Source of the DNA: JANMEX01 sp031422915
GTDB taxonomy: Bacteria; Pseudomonadota; Alphaproteobacteria; Rhizobiales; Rhizobiaceae
Assembly: GCA_031422915.1 (NCBI GenBank)
Contig: JANPEK010000050.1
Coordinates: forward strand, 1 to 8,850
Direction of reading: 5' to 3'
Length of the DNA stretch: 8,850 nt
Position 1 is the first letter of the stretch. The number at the start of each line of letters is the position of its first letter. Shown in pieces: positions 7,022 to 8,850 of the stretch. The position numbers were made by a program, and so were the translations under genes. The notes under the pieces are model-generated. The model had not been told where the DNA came from. It made no database searches and was given only the letters and a program-made list of their open reading frames with translations.

Positions 7022-8341
7022 TCAAAAACTGTCCTTCAGCCACTGCCCAACACGGGCAAACCGGCCACCGGTTCCTGTCATGCGCCAGCCGGAGCCAAAG
7101 CCCGCCGCCGCCTGTTCCAAGTCCGCAACCTGCGGATAAATCAAAAGTCCCGCGCTCGCCGCAAAGGCCGGGCCCTTGGCTGCGTCCGGCAGACCAGCCA
7201 CCCCAAGCGGCCGCCCGACGCGAACATTGCGCCCGAGAATCCGCCGCGCCGCTTCCGGCAGTCCCTGCAACTGGCTCGCACCGCCAGTCAGCACCACGCG
7301 CTTGCCGACAACCGTGCCGAAGCCCGACTGGTTAATCCGGTCACGAAGCAATTCCAGCGTTTCGTCAACGCGGGCCTTGATGATCCGTGTCATGATCGCA
7401 CGCGGTATCTGGTTGGCTTCTTCATGCGGATCGCCTGAAATCGAGCGCACCGAAATCATTTCACGCTCGTCTGCCGCGCTCACCAACACCGTGCCAAACC
7501 GCGCCTTCAGCGCCTCAGCCTCATCGAGTTTGGTCGAAAGGCCGCGCGCCAGATCCATCGTCACATGGTTGCCACCAATGGCAATCGCATCCGTATGAAT
7601 GCAGCGCCCCTCGGCAAAGATGCCGATCGACGTGGTTCCGCCGCCAAGATCAATACAAGCCGCCCCCAGTTCCGCCTCGTCATCCACCAGCACGGCAAGC
7701 CCGCTGGCATAAGGTGTAGCCACCATGGTTTCGATGCTCAAATGGGCGCGGTTGACGCACAGTTCGAGGTTGCGCAGCGGCGCGGAGTCGGCAGTAATCA
7801 CCTGAACATTGAGCCCAAGCTGTGCGCCTTCCATGCCGCGTGGATCGCGAATGCCATTTTCTGCGTCCAGCGAATACGACACCGGCAGCACATGCAGAAC
7901 CTTGCGCTCCACCGCCTGCGCCCGTTTTGTCGCTGCGCTCATCACGCGGCTGATATGACTGTCATCTACAGCACGATTGCCGAGCGCCACCGTGGCGGAA
8001 ATCGTCGCGCCCTTGATCCGGCCTGCAGAAACATTCGTGATGATTGAATCCACCGTCATCCCGGCCATGCGTTCCGCCGCATCCACCGCTTGGCGAATGG
8101 CCGCTTCCGCATTGTCGAGTTCGACGATCACACCGGACTTCACACCATGCGAGCGCTGATGGCCAATGCCCAGCACCTCAACCTTATGCGTGCGGCCCGG
8201 CAAGCGCGCACTTTCATCGCACGGAGTCAGCCTTGCGATCATGCAGGAGATCTTGGTCGATCCCACGTCAAGCACGGTCACGATACCGGTGCGTCTGCCA
8301 CCCTTGGCCCCAAACCCTGTGCGTCCGCCAAGCAGCGTCAT
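7022..8341 (-). CDS. ftsA: Cell division protein FtsA
   Basis: FtsA is an actin-like ATP-binding protein that tethers FtsZ filaments to the inner face of the cytoplasmic membrane. The product has 439 residues, slightly longer than E. coli FtsA. The phosphate-1 loop is DVGSTK at 25-30, the phosphate-2 loop is DLGGGTTSIG at 231-240, and the adenosine motif is LTGGASQLQGLP at 351-362. The FtsA-specific 1C (SHS2) domain falls at about 100-180. The C terminus, GRFARVGQWLKDSF, matches the short amphipathic helix used for membrane binding. The ATG at 8341-8339 overlaps the ftsQ stop codon as ATGA, and GGAG lies 8 bases upstream inside ftsQ, so translation is probably coupled to ftsQ. The N-terminal stretch of about 20 Gly/Arg-rich residues before the actin fold is a little long but common in this order. 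Confidence 0.97.
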   Translation of the reverse strand: MTLLGGRTGFGAKGGRRTGIVTVLDVGSTKISCMIARLTPCDESARLPGRTHKVEVLGIGHQRSHGVKSGVIVELDNAEAAIRQAVDAAERMAGMTVDSIITNVSAGRIKGATISATVALGNRAVDDSHISRVMSAATKRAQAVERKVLHVLPVSYSLDAENGIRDPRGMEGAQLGLNVQVITADSAPLRNLELCVNRAHLSIETMVATPYASGLAVLVDDEAELGAACIDLGGGTTSIGIFAEGRCIHTDAIAIGGNHVTMDLARGLSTKLDEAEALKARFGTVLVSAADEREMISVRSISGDPHEEANQIPRAIMTRIIKARVDETLELLRDRINQSGFGTVVGKRVVLTGGASQLQGLPEAARRILGRNVRVGRPLGVAGLPDAAKGPAFAASAGLLIYPQVADLEQAAAGFGSGWRMTGTGGRFARVGQWLKDSF

Positions 8342-8850
8342 ATCTTTTTCTCCGCCTTCTTGGCTGCGTCTGCCTGCTTCTTCAGTTCAGCCTCACGGAC
8401 CGTCATTGCCCCTGCCGTCAGCCGGACGACCACCCGGTCAGGCACTCGCAGATCGACAAGCTCGATATCCTTGGACAAAAGCCCGGTGGCGCTATCCATC
8501 TGCGCCAATTGCTTCAAAGCGTCAGCCGGGTCGCCTTCCGGCAGTTGGATGGTCACACCATTGTCGAGCCGGATATCCCAGCGCCGCCCAGCCACCAGCA
8601 TCTGCGCTTTCACCCGCGATTTCAGTTCCGGAATGGCCGCAACCGCAGGCACCAGATATCTGGCTTCCCGCTCCGCGCCATTGCCCGTCACCAGCGGCAG
8701 ATTGGCATAATTCTGGTGCGCGAACGGCACGATCAAATGCCCGTCCTCTTCAATCAACGACAGCTCTTCATCGTGCTGCCAGATCGCAAACGCCTTGCGC
8801 TCGACAAGCTTGATCGCCAGCCCGTTGGGATAAAGTTTGCTCACCTCCGC
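8338..8850 (-). CDS. ftsQ: Cell division protein FtsQ, C-terminal part (5' end outside window)
   Basis: FtsQ is a single-pass inner-membrane protein whose periplasmic part links early and late divisome proteins (FtsB and FtsL). The 170 visible residues start inside the family's YPNGLAIKLVERKAFAIWQ segment, the end of the POTRA-like domain, and continue through the beta domain (AEREARYLVPAVAAIPEL, RRWDIRLDNGVTIQLPEGDP, DLRVPDRVVVRL). The tail is rich in Lys and Ala (about the last 15 residues). The transmembrane segment and true start lie to the right of base 8850. The GTG at 8844 is an internal valine codon: the frame stays open to the window edge and the conserved domain is already under way. 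The stop codon overlaps the ftsA start by 4 bases. Confidence 0.93.
   Translation of the reverse strand, partial: AEVSKLYPNGLAIKLVERKAFAIWQHDEELSLIEEDGHLIVPFAHQNYANLPLVTGNGAEREARYLVPAVAAIPELKSRVKAQMLVAGRRWDIRLDNGVTIQLPEGDPADALKQLAQMDSATGLLSKDIELVDLRVPDRVVVRLTAGAMTVREAELKKQADAAKKAEKKI

Noticed and set aside
8338..8844. FtsQ starting at the GTG at 8844
   Set aside because: The frame is open to the window edge and the sequence begins inside a conserved segment, so this is an internal valine codon.
1..8850. Unknown defence, secretion or metabolic system
   Set aside because: All seven genes are standard dcw-cluster and neighbouring housekeeping genes with intact motifs; no coding space is left for another system.

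Overview
This window is the downstream end of a division and cell wall (dcw) cluster from an alphaproteobacterium, almost certainly of the order Hyphomicrobiales (Rhizobiales). Three things point there: the gene order ftsQ-ftsA-ftsZ-lpxC-bamD-recN-ligA, a long FtsZ of 562 residues with a linker of about 220 residues, and a RIME-like palindrome of the kind known from rhizobial intergenic regions. All seven genes lie on the minus strand, so transcription runs from the right edge to the left edge. The two outer genes are cut by the window.

Right part (about 5200-8850): the 3' part of ftsQ overlaps ftsA by 4 bases. FtsA is followed after 67 bases by ftsZ. A GC-rich hairpin with a broken T tract lies just after ftsZ and may end the division-gene transcript, at least in part. 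FtsQ belongs to the periplasmic/membrane divisome, FtsA is the actin-like membrane anchor, and FtsZ is the ring-forming tubulin homologue.

Middle part (about 2811-5200): lpxC (committed step of lipid A synthesis) and bamD (outer-membrane lipoprotein of the BAM complex) both serve the outer membrane. They are separated by 376 bases without a gene. These bases hold a large imperfect palindrome of about 165 bp whose edge contains the lpxC stop codon, a possible bamD promoter, and two back-to-back hairpins in the bamD leader.

Left part (1-2810): recN (SMC-like DNA repair ATPase) starts 11 bases after bamD and is probably cotranscribed with it. The start of ligA (NAD-dependent DNA ligase) follows after a 249-base spacer filled mainly by a 146-bp inverted repeat with 60-bp arms.

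I see no unknown protein system here: every gene is a recognisable housekeeping gene with its key motifs intact. What deserves a second look is the non-coding DNA, above all the two unrelated palindromic elements placed between genes of an otherwise compact cluster. No RNA genes, CRISPR arrays, insertion sequences or prophage genes were seen.
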